A stretch of DNA of 7,061 nt from Coriobacteriales bacterium (GCA_031282085.1 JAITEK010000120.1:1-7061), one strand, 5' to 3'. Shown: positions 1-6,196, counted from the stretch's first letter. Numbers and translations are program-made. Notes: generated by a model not told the origin, from the letters alone.

Positions 1-267
<267 letters not shown>

Positions 268-272
268 TATCT

Positions 273-333
273 CGATAAGCCCAAAGGGGTTGTACTCGCA
301 TTCGCGGTACGGCCCCTTTGTATGTTCTTATCG
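273..333 (+). terminator. Long hairpin after rpsI, probable terminator
   Basis: The core stem pairs 282-295 (CAAAGGGGTTGTAC) with 307-320 (GTACGGCCCCTTTG): 14 bp with two G-U wobbles and an 11-nt loop. An outer 7-bp arm, CGATAAG 273-279, pairs perfectly with CTTATCG 327-333. The stretch after the core (TATGTTCTTA) is only moderately T-rich, so intrinsic termination may be partial. If the outer arm forms it would compete with a free U tract. It separates the ribosomal operon from glmM. Confidence 0.6.
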
Positions 334-360
334 TATGCAGCGTTGGGCGTAGTTTATAAG
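332..360 (+). promoter_or_regulatory. Weak promoter candidate for glmM
   Basis: TATAAG at 355-360 matches the -10 consensus at five of six positions and lies directly before the leader repeat, so transcription would start within a few bases of the repeat's first hairpin. The -35 region, about 17 bp upstream at 332-337, has no good match to TTGACA. Only the -10 supports this call. Read-through from rpsI is the alternative. Confidence 0.25.
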
Positions 361-458
361 TGCCATTCCCGCGCGAAGCGCGGGGAATCTTTGCGAGTGA
401 AGCTCGCATCTTTGCATCAGGAGCGCACGTAGCGCGCGACACACTCATAGGAGCGACT
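361..458 (+). repeat. Three-hairpin leader repeat, copy A, upstream of glmM
   Basis: This element is shared with 3839-3934. Hairpin 1 pairs 365-374 with 378-388 (ATTCCCGCGC against GCGCGGGGAAT, one bulged G, GAA loop). Hairpin 2 pairs TGCGAG 392-397 with CTCGCA 403-408. Hairpin 3 pairs GCGC 423-426 with GCGC 432-435. It then runs through GCGCGACACACTC (434-446) into the ribosome binding site AGGAG 449-453. CTC 444-446 can pair with GAG 451-453, part of that site. The other copy keeps the order and pairing with different loops. It may be a 5' leader regulatory RNA or a dispersed palindromic repeat. Confidence 0.8.
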
Positions 459-1835
459 ATGACGAGATTCTTCGGTACTGACGGGGTTCGCGGCATTGCG
501 AACCAGGAGCTTACCTGTGAGATGGCCTATGTCTTAGGCCGTGCGGCTGTTGAGTTGCTCGGCGGGCGGCTCGTTATCGGACGAGACACCCGCAAAAGCG
601 GCCCCATGCTTGAGGCGGCACTTGTGGCTGGCATCACCTCGGCGGGCGGAGACGCCCTGCTTGCGGGCATCATCCCCACACCGGCGGTGGCGCTGTTCAC
701 GCGCGAGCTCAACGCCAGCGGCGGCGTGGTTATCTCCGCCTCGCACAACCCCCCGGAATACAACGGCATCAAGTTCTTCAACGCGGAGGGCTTTAAGCTC
801 ACCCGCGAGCAGGAAGACGCCTTTGAGGAACGACTCCAGGCGCTGATGGGACACTTGCCCCGTCCCCCTCTGCCGCAACAGCTAACCCCTGCCCCGTTTC
901 CCAACCCCACGGGCGCGGCTGTGGGGACGGTCATCCCGCTTGAGGACGCCAACGAGCGCTATGTCGCCCATGCGGTGGAGGTGGTGCGCGGGCAGGGCTT
1001 TGACCTTGCGGGCTTGCACGTTGCTGTCGACTGCGGGCACGGCGCGTCGTTTGCCACAACGCCTGAGGCCCTGCGGCAGCTCGGCGCGACGGTCACGGCA
1101 ATCAACACCGACTTTAACGGCAACAACATCAACGTCGGTTGCGGCTCCACCCATCTGGAGCAACTCAAGGCCCTTGTCGCTAAGACGGATGCCGACCTTG
1201 GCATCGCCCATGACGGCGACGCGGATCGCGTGCTTGCCCTCGATGAAACTGGCAACGAGTTGGACGGTGACTTTATCGAGGCCATCTGTGCCCTCGACCT
1301 CAAGGAGCAAGGTCATCTTGCGCGCAACACGGTCGTTACAACGGTCATGTGCAATCTCGGGTTTACGCGCGCCATGCGTCAGCAGGGGATAGAGGTAATC
1401 CAAACCGCCGTGGGCGACAGCAATGTGCTCGCCGCCATGCGCGAGGGCGGCTACGTCATCGGCGGGGAACAGTCTGGCCACATGATCTTCCTGGAGCACA
1501 ACAGCACGGGAGACGGGCTGGTAACGGCTTTGCAACTGCTGGTGGCTCTGCGGCGTGCGGCGATGCCGCTCAGCAGCCTGGCCCAGGTGATGACGCGCTA
1601 TCCGCAGGTCCTCATCAACGTAAAAGTGAGCGACCAGGTGGGATTTGCTGGCTCCAAGGCCATTGCCCAGGCTGTGCGCGAGGCCGAGGGACGCCTGGGA
1701 GAGCAGGGGCGCGTTTTGCTGCGGCCCTCGGGCACCGAGCCGCTCGTTCGTGTTATGGTTGAAGCCACCGAGGAACACATCGCCCAGGATGAGGCCGAAC
1801 TCCTTGCCTCTGTGGTCGCTCAGGAGTTGGGATAA
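459..1835 (+). CDS. glmM: Phosphoglucosamine mutase
   Basis: GlmM is a cytoplasmic enzyme that converts glucosamine-6-phosphate to glucosamine-1-phosphate, the second step towards UDP-GlcNAc for peptidoglycan. The protein has 458 residues, normal for the family. It opens with TRFFGTDGVRG, carries the phosphoserine loop SASHNP (residues 93-98, active Ser95), the metal-binding loop DGDADR (252-257), the sugar-specificity motif GGEQSGH (335-341) and the phosphate-binding RPSGTEP (422-428). The frame is open upstream to 360, but ATG 459 is chosen because the family N-terminus begins here and AGGAG (449-453) lies 5 nt before it. A proline-rich stretch at about residues 132-150 looks longer than usual for this linker. 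GlmS, which makes its substrate, follows 59 bp downstream. The leader holds repeat copy A, which may affect translation. Confidence 0.97.
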   Translation: MTRFFGTDGVRGIANQELTCEMAYVLGRAAVELLGGRLVIGRDTRKSGPMLEAALVAGITSAGGDALLAGIIPTPAVALFTRELNASGGVVISASHNPPEYNGIKFFNAEGFKLTREQEDAFEERLQALMGHLPRPPLPQQLTPAPFPNPTGAAVGTVIPLEDANERYVAHAVEVVRGQGFDLAGLHVAVDCGHGASFATTPEALRQLGATVTAINTDFNGNNINVGCGSTHLEQLKALVAKTDADLGIAHDGDADRVLALDETGNELDGDFIEAICALDLKEQGHLARNTVVTTVMCNLGFTRAMRQQGIEVIQTAVGDSNVLAAMREGGYVIGGEQSGHMIFLEHNSTGDGLVTALQLLVALRRAAMPLSSLAQVMTRYPQVLINVKVSDQVGFAGSKAIAQAVREAEGRLGEQGRVLLRPSGTEPLVRVMVEATEEHIAQDEAELLASVVAQELG

Positions 1836-1840
1836 CGTAC

Positions 1841-1881
1841 AATGGTAGGTAGTAAAACAATGGCGCTTTGCCAAAACCATT
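1841..1881 (+). other. Nested inverted repeats before glmS
   Basis: In the 59-bp glmM-glmS gap, AATGGT 1841-1846 can pair with ACCATT 1876-1881, and inside it TGGC 1861-1864 pairs with GCCA 1870-1873 around a GCTTT loop. The outer arm ends one base before the AGGGAG ribosome binding site (1882-1887). The stems are short and this may be chance. The gap is far too small for the glmS ribozyme known from Firmicutes. Confidence 0.3.
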
Positions 1882-1894
1882 AGGGAGAAAGCCC

Positions 1895-3784
1895 ATGTGT
1901 GGGATAGTTGCATTTACGGGGACGGCAGACGCGCGGTCTTTTCTGCTGGCGGGGCTCGCACGGCTCGAATACCGGGGTTATGACAGCGCCGGCATCGCCT
2001 TGGTACAGCCGCAGGCAGCCTCTCAGGAAGCAGGCTCTGCGGGCGGCACGGGTGCTGTGCTTGAGGTGGTAAGGCGCAAGGGCAAGGTTGCCAGCCTCGT
2101 TGAGGCTGTTGAGAAAAGCGGCGTTGCCGGTACCTGCGGCATTGGGCATACTCGCTGGGCTACCCATGGCGTTCCGAGTGAGGAGAATGCGCATCCTCAT
2201 TGTGACTGCTCCGGCCGGATTGCCGTTGTGCACAACGGCATCATCGAGAACTACGCTCATCTCAAGGTGGAGCTCATCGAGAAGGGCCATGTCTTTGCCT
2301 CGCAGACCGACACCGAGGTGGTCGCCCATCTTGTTGAGGAGAATTACGAGGCGCACGCAGGTGACTTTACTGAGGCGGTGCGCGCAACAGTGGCGCAGCT
2401 TTCTGGTTCCTTTGCGCTGGCCATCCTCCATGCCAACCACCCAGATACCATTATCGTAACGCGCAACGACTCGCCGCTGGTCATCGGCAGCTACGAGGGG
2501 GGCGCCATCGCCGCCTCGGACACTCCGGCACTTATCGACAAGACCCGCGAGATATCCTATATCCGCGACCGCGACCTCGCCGTGCTGCACAGCGACGGGA
2601 GCATCGAGTTCTTCGACCCCGCGGGCGAGCCGTTCACCCCCGCCATCTATCACATAGAATGGAGCCTGGAGCAGGCAGAAAAGGGCGGCTACCCGGATTT
2701 TATGCTCAAGGAGATAAGCGAGCAACCACGCGTTATCCGCGACACCATAGCCAACCGCTTCGACCGCAAGACCTGCGCTTTGCAGTTTGATGAGTTGCCC
2801 CTGACCGACGAGGAGCTTGCCGATATAGACCGTATCTACGTTGTTGCCTGCGGGACCTCGTATCATGCCGGGCTCATCGGCAAGGACCTCATCGAGAACT
2901 GGGCGCGCATTCCGGTGGAGGTGGATGTTGCCTCGGAGTTTCGCTACGGTAACCCCATCATCAGCACGAATACGCTCGTTATTGCCATCTCGCAGTCTGG
3001 CGAGACGGCCGACACGCTTGAGGCGGTGCGCCTGGCACGCCGCGCGGGCGCGCACGTTATCGCGCTCACTAATGTGATGGGTTCGCGCATCACGCAGGAG
3101 GCGCAAACCGTGCTCAACATCAAGGCAAACATCGAGATAGCGGTGGCGGCGACCAAGTCCTTCCTCGCGCAGGTGGCGCTGCTTACGCTGCTGGGGCTGT
3201 ACCTCGCCCAGGAGCGCCTGCTGCTCACGGGTGCGCAGGTGAGGGAGATATACGGCGAGATGAAGCAGCTACCAGGGCAGATAGAGCAGATTTTGAGTGA
3301 CACCGCCGCGATTGAGGCTGCGGCAGACGCCTGTGCCGAGGCGCAGACCGCCCTGTTCATCGGCAGGGGAGTGGGCGCGACAACCTGCTATGAGGGCGCG
3401 CTCAAACTCAAGGAGATCAGTTACCTGCACGCGGAGGCGTTCTCGGCGGGCGAGATCAAGCACGGCCCGATCGCCCTCATCGACCCCGACGCCGCCACGC
3501 CGGTTGTCGCCGTTGCCACGCAAAGCTCAACGCGCGATAAGATGCTGGCGAACATCGAGGAGATGAAGGCGCGCGGCGCCCGCATAGTCGCCGTGGCCAC
3601 CGAGGGTGACGAACGCATCCGCGAGCTTGCGGACCACGTTATCTACATCCCGCCTACGCGCGAATGCCTCTCACCGATAACCGCGAGCGTGCCCCTGCAG
3701 CTGTTCGCCCGTTTTATCGCCCTTGCCCGCGGCTGCGACGTCGACCAGCCGCGCAATCTCGCAAAGTCGGTGACCGTTGAGTAG
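1895..3784 (+). CDS. glmS: Glutamine-fructose-6-phosphate aminotransferase (isomerizing)
   Basis: GlmS makes glucosamine-6-phosphate from fructose-6-phosphate and glutamine, the committed step of amino-sugar synthesis; the product goes to GlmM, encoded just upstream. The 629-residue protein has an N-terminal class II amidotransferase domain with catalytic Cys2 (MCGIVAF), GHTRWATHG (84-92), NGIIENY (114-120) and QTDTE (137-141). Two SIS isomerase domains follow, with GTSYHA (320-325), SQSGETADT (366-374), AATKSF (418-423) and EGALKLKE (500-507). The tail DQPRNLAKSVTVE includes the lysine that serves the sugar site. ATG 1895 is chosen because Cys must follow Met; an upstream in-frame ATG at 1868 would block this. 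AGGGAG at 1882-1887 supports it. Residues about 37-53 (QPQAASQEAGSAGGTG region) form a small insert. It is about 20 residues longer than the E. coli enzyme (609). Confidence 0.98.
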   Translation: MCGIVAFTGTADARSFLLAGLARLEYRGYDSAGIALVQPQAASQEAGSAGGTGAVLEVVRRKGKVASLVEAVEKSGVAGTCGIGHTRWATHGVPSEENAHPHCDCSGRIAVVHNGIIENYAHLKVELIEKGHVFASQTDTEVVAHLVEENYEAHAGDFTEAVRATVAQLSGSFALAILHANHPDTIIVTRNDSPLVIGSYEGGAIAASDTPALIDKTREISYIRDRDLAVLHSDGSIEFFDPAGEPFTPAIYHIEWSLEQAEKGGYPDFMLKEISEQPRVIRDTIANRFDRKTCALQFDELPLTDEELADIDRIYVVACGTSYHAGLIGKDLIENWARIPVEVDVASEFRYGNPIISTNTLVIAISQSGETADTLEAVRLARRAGAHVIALTNVMGSRITQEAQTVLNIKANIEIAVAATKSFLAQVALLTLLGLYLAQERLLLTGAQVREIYGEMKQLPGQIEQILSDTAAIEAAADACAEAQTALFIGRGVGATTCYEGALKLKEISYLHAEAFSAGEIKHGPIALIDPDAATPVVAVATQSSTRDKMLANIEEMKARGARIVAVATEGDERIRELADHVIYIPPTRECLSPITASVPLQLFARFIALARGCDVDQPRNLAKSVTVE

Positions 3785-3818
3785 CGGCACAGATAGGCTA
3801 CTGCCTTTCTCCGTGCCG
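3785..3818 (+). other. Hairpin directly after glmS, possible terminator or processing site
   Basis: CGGCAC 3785-3790 pairs perfectly with GTGCCG 3813-3818. Inside, AGA 3791-3793 can pair with TCT 3808-3810, and AGGC 3795-3798 pairs with GCCT 3803-3806 around TACT. The stem begins on the base after the glmS stop. It is not followed by a T run (TCAATCCC; five Ts only at 3835-3839), so it is a poor intrinsic terminator. It may protect the glmS mRNA 3' end or be cut by an RNase. Confidence 0.4.
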
Positions 3819-3838
3819 TCAATCCCGGCGCACCTTTT

Positions 3839-3934
3839 TGCCATTCCCGAGTTCCGCCCGGGAATCTTTGCAAGCGCAAGCTCGCAACGCCACCCCAAGA
3901 GCGCGCAGCGCGACACACTCCGAAGGAGAGCAAC
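3839..3934 (+). repeat. Three-hairpin leader repeat, copy B, upstream of acpS
   Basis: This is the second copy of the element at 361-458. Shared strings are TGCCATTCCCG, GGGAATCTTTGC, AAGCTCGCA and GCGCGACACACTC. Hairpin 1 pairs ATTCCCG 3843-3849 with CGGGAAT 3859-3865. Hairpin 2 pairs TTGCAAGC 3868-3875 with GCTCGCAA 3880-3887 around a GCAA loop, with one mismatch. Hairpin 3 pairs GCGC 3901-3904 with GCGC 3908-3911. CTCC 3918-3921 can pair with GGAG 3925-3928, the acpS ribosome binding site. No promoter was seen just before this copy. Confidence 0.8.
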
Positions 3935-4528
3935 ATGACAGACAACCCGGCTGCCAGCGACGACGCATCCGTCCTTGAGGACGGCGCCTCCGGAGGCATT
4001 GCCCTTGAGGACGTTGCTCCCGTTGCGGGCCTGGGCGTAGACATCATCGAGATCGAGCGTATGGAGCGGGCGCTTGAGCGTACGCCCCGTATGCGCGCCC
4101 GCCTGTTCTCGGACGCCGAGCGCGCCTACGCGCAGGGCAAAGGGCGACCCGCCGTGCACTTTGCGCTGTTCTTTGCCGCAAAGGAAGCGGTGCTCAAGGC
4201 GCTCGGCACGGGCTTCTCCGGTATGGCCTTTCGGGATGTGGAGGTCAGTCACGACCGCTATGGGCGTCCGGTACCGTTGCTGCATGGCCGTGCTCAGGAG
4301 GTCGCGCAGGCCCAGGGCATCATCGAGGTGCAGCTGTCGCTTTCCTACACCCACTCGGTGGGGGTGGCCTCCGCGGTTGCCATCAAGGAGCAGAACCGTC
4401 CCCGCAAAGACGAGAAGCTCGACCCGCGCGCTGAGCTCGCCCGACAGTTCAAAGAGGTGCGGGCGTTGCTCGACGACATGGATGAACGCATCAGCCAACT
4501 CGACGAGAAGAAGAACCCGGATGAATGA
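3935..4528 (+). CDS. acpS: Holo-[acyl-carrier-protein] synthase with N- and C-terminal extensions
   Basis: AcpS moves 4'-phosphopantetheine from CoA to the serine of acyl carrier protein, activating fatty-acid synthesis in the cytoplasm. The core, about residues 32-150, has GLGVDIIEIERM with the metal-binding Asp36 and FFAAKEAVLKAL with Glu84, then SYTHSVGVASAVAI. The family is usually near 120-130 residues; this protein has 197. A ~31-residue acidic N-terminal piece contains LED twice, ten residues apart. The ~47-residue charged C-terminal piece (ELARQFKEVRALLDDMDERI region, 167-191) looks like a helical coiled coil. ATG 3935 is chosen for its AAGGAG at 3923-3928, 6 nt away; no closer start with a good site before Gly32 was seen. 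The end overlaps nnrD by 8 bp. Repeat copy B forms its leader. Confidence 0.93.
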   Translation: MTDNPAASDDASVLEDGASGGIALEDVAPVAGLGVDIIEIERMERALERTPRMRARLFSDAERAYAQGKGRPAVHFALFFAAKEAVLKALGTGFSGMAFRDVEVSHDRYGRPVPLLHGRAQEVAQAQGIIEVQLSLSYTHSVGVASAVAIKEQNRPRKDEKLDPRAELARQFKEVRALLDDMDERISQLDEKKNPDE

Positions 4529-5381
4529 CGACGAGCTGGCGGCCCTGCTTCCTCCCATCCCGCGTGACGCTCATAAGTACACGCGAGGGAGCCTGCTCGT
4601 GCTCGCCGGTTCGGCGCGGTTCCCCGGTGCAGCGGTGCTTGCGGCGCGCGCGGCGGTGCGAGCAGGAGCTGGCTATGTGACGCTTGCGGTTCCCGAGCCG
4701 GCCGCGGCGACGGCGCGGGCGCATCTGCTCTCGATACCCGTTTTGCCGGCGCCAGCAACCGAGGGCGCCTTTGCCGCCGACGCCTGGGACGCGCTACGCA
4801 GCAAGCTGAACCATGTCGACGCCATCGTTCTCGGCCCAGGGCTTACGACCGTACCCTCCGCCGCGGTTTTCATTGAGACCGTATTGCGCGGGGCAACAAC
4901 CTGGGGCGCAAACTGCCCGGTACTCCTCGACGCCGACGCCCTCAACTTGCTGGCGGTCCCAACCCCGTCCCCCTCTGTCCCAGCCCCGTCCCCCACGCTC
5001 GTCCTCACTCCCCACGCGGGTGAACTCGCCCGCCTGCTCAACGCGACCGGCGCCGCCGACGTTCAGCAACTCGCCGAGACGCTCAACGCCATCGTTGTCG
5101 CCAAAGGTCCCGAGACATGCATCGTCTCACCAACCCAGAGCTATTGCTCCACCGCGGGCACGCCCGCACTTGCCAAGGCGGGCACCGGCGACGTGCTCTC
5201 TGGCGTCATCGGATCGCTGCTTGCACAGGGAGCCGCTCCCTTCGACGCAGCGCTACTCGGCGTAGAGCTGCACGGCCGAGCCGGCCGCCTCGCCGAAGCC
5301 CGCTTCAGTCAACGCGCCGTCTGCCCCGAGGACGTAATAGAGTCCCTCCCCACCATCCTCAAACAACTGGAGAAACGCTAA
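4521..5381 (+). CDS. nnrD: ADP-dependent (S)-NAD(P)H-hydrate dehydratase, stand-alone
   Basis: NnrD repairs hydrated NADH and NADPH (the S form) back to usable cofactor at the expense of ADP or ATP. The 286-residue protein is a YjeF C-terminal, ribokinase-like domain: KYTRGSLLVLAGS (19-31), AGAGYVTLAVPEP (48-60), IVLGPGL (102-108), DADALNLLA (137-145), LTPHAGELARLL (162-173), VVAKG (192-196) and the nucleotide/phosphate loop AGTGDVLSG (220-228). The N-terminal epimerase domain (NnrE), often fused, is absent and must be encoded elsewhere if present. ATG 4521 overlaps the acpS stop by 8 bp and has no strong ribosome binding site, which points to translational coupling. The open frame upstream to 4074 runs inside acpS and is not part of this gene. 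A proline/serine-rich loop (residues 146-159) comes from a 21-bp tandem repeat. Confidence 0.94.
   Translation: MNDDELAALLPPIPRDAHKYTRGSLLVLAGSARFPGAAVLAARAAVRAGAGYVTLAVPEPAAATARAHLLSIPVLPAPATEGAFAADAWDALRSKLNHVDAIVLGPGLTTVPSAAVFIETVLRGATTWGANCPVLLDADALNLLAVPTPSPSVPAPSPTLVLTPHAGELARLLNATGAADVQQLAETLNAIVVAKGPETCIVSPTQSYCSTAGTPALAKAGTGDVLSGVIGSLLAQGAAPFDAALLGVELHGRAGRLAEARFSQRAVCPEDVIESLPTILKQLEKR
4956..4997 (+). repeat. 21-bp tandem repeat inside nnrD
   Basis: Two adjacent 21-bp units (4956-4976 and 4977-4997) agree at 18 of 21 bases and encode VPTPSPS and VPAPSPT. They lie between the DADALNLLA and LTPHAGE motifs, a spot where the fold tolerates loop-length change. The 15-mer CCCCGTCCCCCTCTG at 4963-4977 also occurs in glmM at 858-872, in another reading frame. 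Confidence 0.8.
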
Positions 5382-5455
5382 GGCATCAACTCAATCTTAA
5401 CCACCATCATGTTCTCTGCATAATAAGAGCGATTATATGAGGATAGACTATCAAC

Positions 5456-5470
5456 AAGCTTTGCTTTTTT
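5456..5470 (+). terminator. Weak terminator candidate after nnrD
   Basis: AAGC 5456-5459 pairs with GCTT 5463-5466 around a TTT loop, and the run of Ts continues to 5470. The stem is only 4 bp, so this is a weak candidate. It lies 75 bp after the nnrD stop and just before the next promoter. The 5382-5455 stretch before it is AT-rich and holds no gene I could support; it has an 11-bp palindrome GATAGACTATC at 5442-5452. Confidence 0.3.
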
Positions 5471-5480
5471 GAAGTAAGGG

Positions 5481-5510
5481 TTGACAAACTAATTGTTTTA
5501 GTGTCAAAAT
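5481..5510 (+). promoter_or_regulatory. Promoter of the MarR gene within an inverted repeat (candidate operator)
   Basis: A perfect -35 TTGACA (5481-5486) is followed after 18 bp by CAAAAT (5505-5510), a four-of-six -10. The same stretch is an inverted repeat: TTGACA 5481-5486 with TGTCAA 5502-5507, and inside it CTAA 5489-5492 with TTAG 5498-5501. MarR-family regulators usually bind such dyads over their own promoters and repress themselves, so this is the likely operator. The promoter is well supported; its use as an operator is inference. Confidence 0.65.
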
Positions 5511-5533
5511 ATTAAAGAGTTAAAATCTTTAGT
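5511..5533 (+). promoter_or_regulatory. Second dyad downstream of the MarR promoter
   Basis: TAAAGA 5513-5518 and TCTTTA 5526-5531 form an inverted repeat with a 7-bp centre, extended by a wobble and an A-T pair. It sits around and just after the expected transcription start, a usual place for a second repressor site. The region is AT-rich, so chance dyads are likely. Confidence 0.3.
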
Positions 5534-5560
5534 TTAAGTAGAATATTCCAACCAGCTCGG

Positions 5561-5566
5561 AAGGAG
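5561..5566 (+). promoter_or_regulatory. Shine-Dalgarno sequence unusually far from the MarR start
   Basis: AAGGAG is a strong site but ends 27 nt before ATG 5594, beyond normal reach. No ATG, GTG or TTG in the MarR frame lies nearer. GAAGG 5560-5564 can pair with CCTTC 5580-5584, which would hide the site, or the folding could shorten the distance to the start. Confidence 0.45.
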
Positions 5567-5593
5567 AACGGGGCAAAAGCCTTCGACACGGTT

Positions 5594-6133
5594 ATGGATA
5601 CAATTGAAGCAACATCGGACGAGAGTGGCACTCTTGATTTGGTAGACGCGTTGTTGGCGCAATGGCGCGAGCAGCGCCCCGACCTCGATTGCTCACCGAT
5701 GGGCGTCATCGACAGGCTCAACCGTGTTTCTGCGCTGCTGCTGGTAGCCCAGGAGCGGGTCTTTCGCGATTTCGGATTGGACTATCCCTCCTTCGATGTG
5801 TTGGCTACGTTGCGGCGCACCGCCGGGCATCAGCTCGCTCCGGGAGAATTGGCCCAATACATGATGATCACCCCGGGCGCCATCACCCACCGTTTGACCA
5901 AGCTGGAGGCCGCGGGTCTGGTTGAGCGCACCCTGGATCGTTTTGACCGGCGCAGGGTTACCGTCTCGCTTACCGATAAGGGATTCAAGCTGGTTGATGA
6001 GGCCCTGGTTGCGCACGTGGACAACGAGCGACAACTCCTTGCGGGCTTCAGCACCGAGGAGCAGGGGGAGTTCGTGCGGCTGCTAAAACATTTTATGGCC
6101 GATCTGTACGCGAACCAGCCGTCTGCCCACTAA
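5594..6133 (+). CDS. MarR-family transcriptional regulator
   Basis: MarR proteins are dimeric winged-helix DNA-binding proteins, usually repressors released by small phenolic or other ligands. This one has 179 residues. A helical N-terminus (about 13-60) is followed by a winged helix: LAPGELAQYMMITPGAITHRL (81-101) is the helix-turn-helix, and DRFDRRRVTVSLTDKG (115-130) is the wing with the family's D-R-R...LT..G signature. The C-terminal helix (about 131-172) would complete the dimer interface. The segment LAQWREQRPDLDCSPMGVI recalls the PecS/HucR-type branch; Trp24, Asp68 and Arg100 may match urate-site residues of that branch, but the Asn expected near 76 seems to be Thr, so the ligand is unknown. 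ATG 5594 has no close ribosome binding site. The gene probably controls itself and perhaps the membrane protein downstream. Confidence 0.92.
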   Translation: MDTIEATSDESGTLDLVDALLAQWREQRPDLDCSPMGVIDRLNRVSALLLVAQERVFRDFGLDYPSFDVLATLRRTAGHQLAPGELAQYMMITPGAITHRLTKLEAAGLVERTLDRFDRRRVTVSLTDKGFKLVDEALVAHVDNERQLLAGFSTEEQGEFVRLLKHFMADLYANQPSAH

Positions 6134-6148
6134 GCAGCCGTCTGCCCA
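6116..6148 (+). repeat. 14-bp direct repeat across the MarR stop codon
   Basis: CAGCCGTCTGCCCA occurs at 6116-6129 and again, identical, at 6135-6148, a 19-bp period. The stop codon TAA (6131-6133) lies between the copies. The arrangement suggests a recent short tandem duplication at the end of the gene. Confidence 0.85.
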
Positions 6149-6159
6149 TCAATTCCTAC

Positions 6160-6177
6160 CATTTGAGTATCATTTGA
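6160..6177 (+). promoter_or_regulatory. Direct heptamer repeat with 11-bp period upstream of the second promoter
   Basis: CATTTGA at 6160-6166 and 6171-6177 is separated by 4 bp. Seven-base direct repeats with an 11-bp period are the typical site of OmpR/PhoB-type response regulators. They end 19 bp before the -35 of the next promoter, a suitable place for an activator. With only two repeats, chance cannot be excluded. Confidence 0.35.
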
Positions 6178-6196
6178 ATCTTGCTCGGTGACGCGC

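Noticed and set aside
360..458. Upstream extension of the glmM frame (start at 360)
   Set aside because: The 33 extra residues come from the hairpin repeat; the family N-terminus and ribosome binding site fix the start at 459.
1836..1894. glmS ribozyme upstream of glmS
   Set aside because: The gap is 59 bp, too short for the known ribozyme, and its conserved core is not seen.
882..1913. 343-aa open frame on the minus strand over glmM
   Set aside because: It is antisense to a clear glmM with all motifs; long antisense frames are common in GC-rich genes, and the translation shows no recognised domain.
1880..3106. 408-aa open frame on the minus strand over glmS
   Set aside because: Same reason: a shadow of the conserved glmS frame, with no family features of its own.
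5437..5472. 11-codon ORF in the nnrD-MarR gap
   Set aside because: No ribosome binding site and no composition signal; ends in the T run of the candidate terminator.
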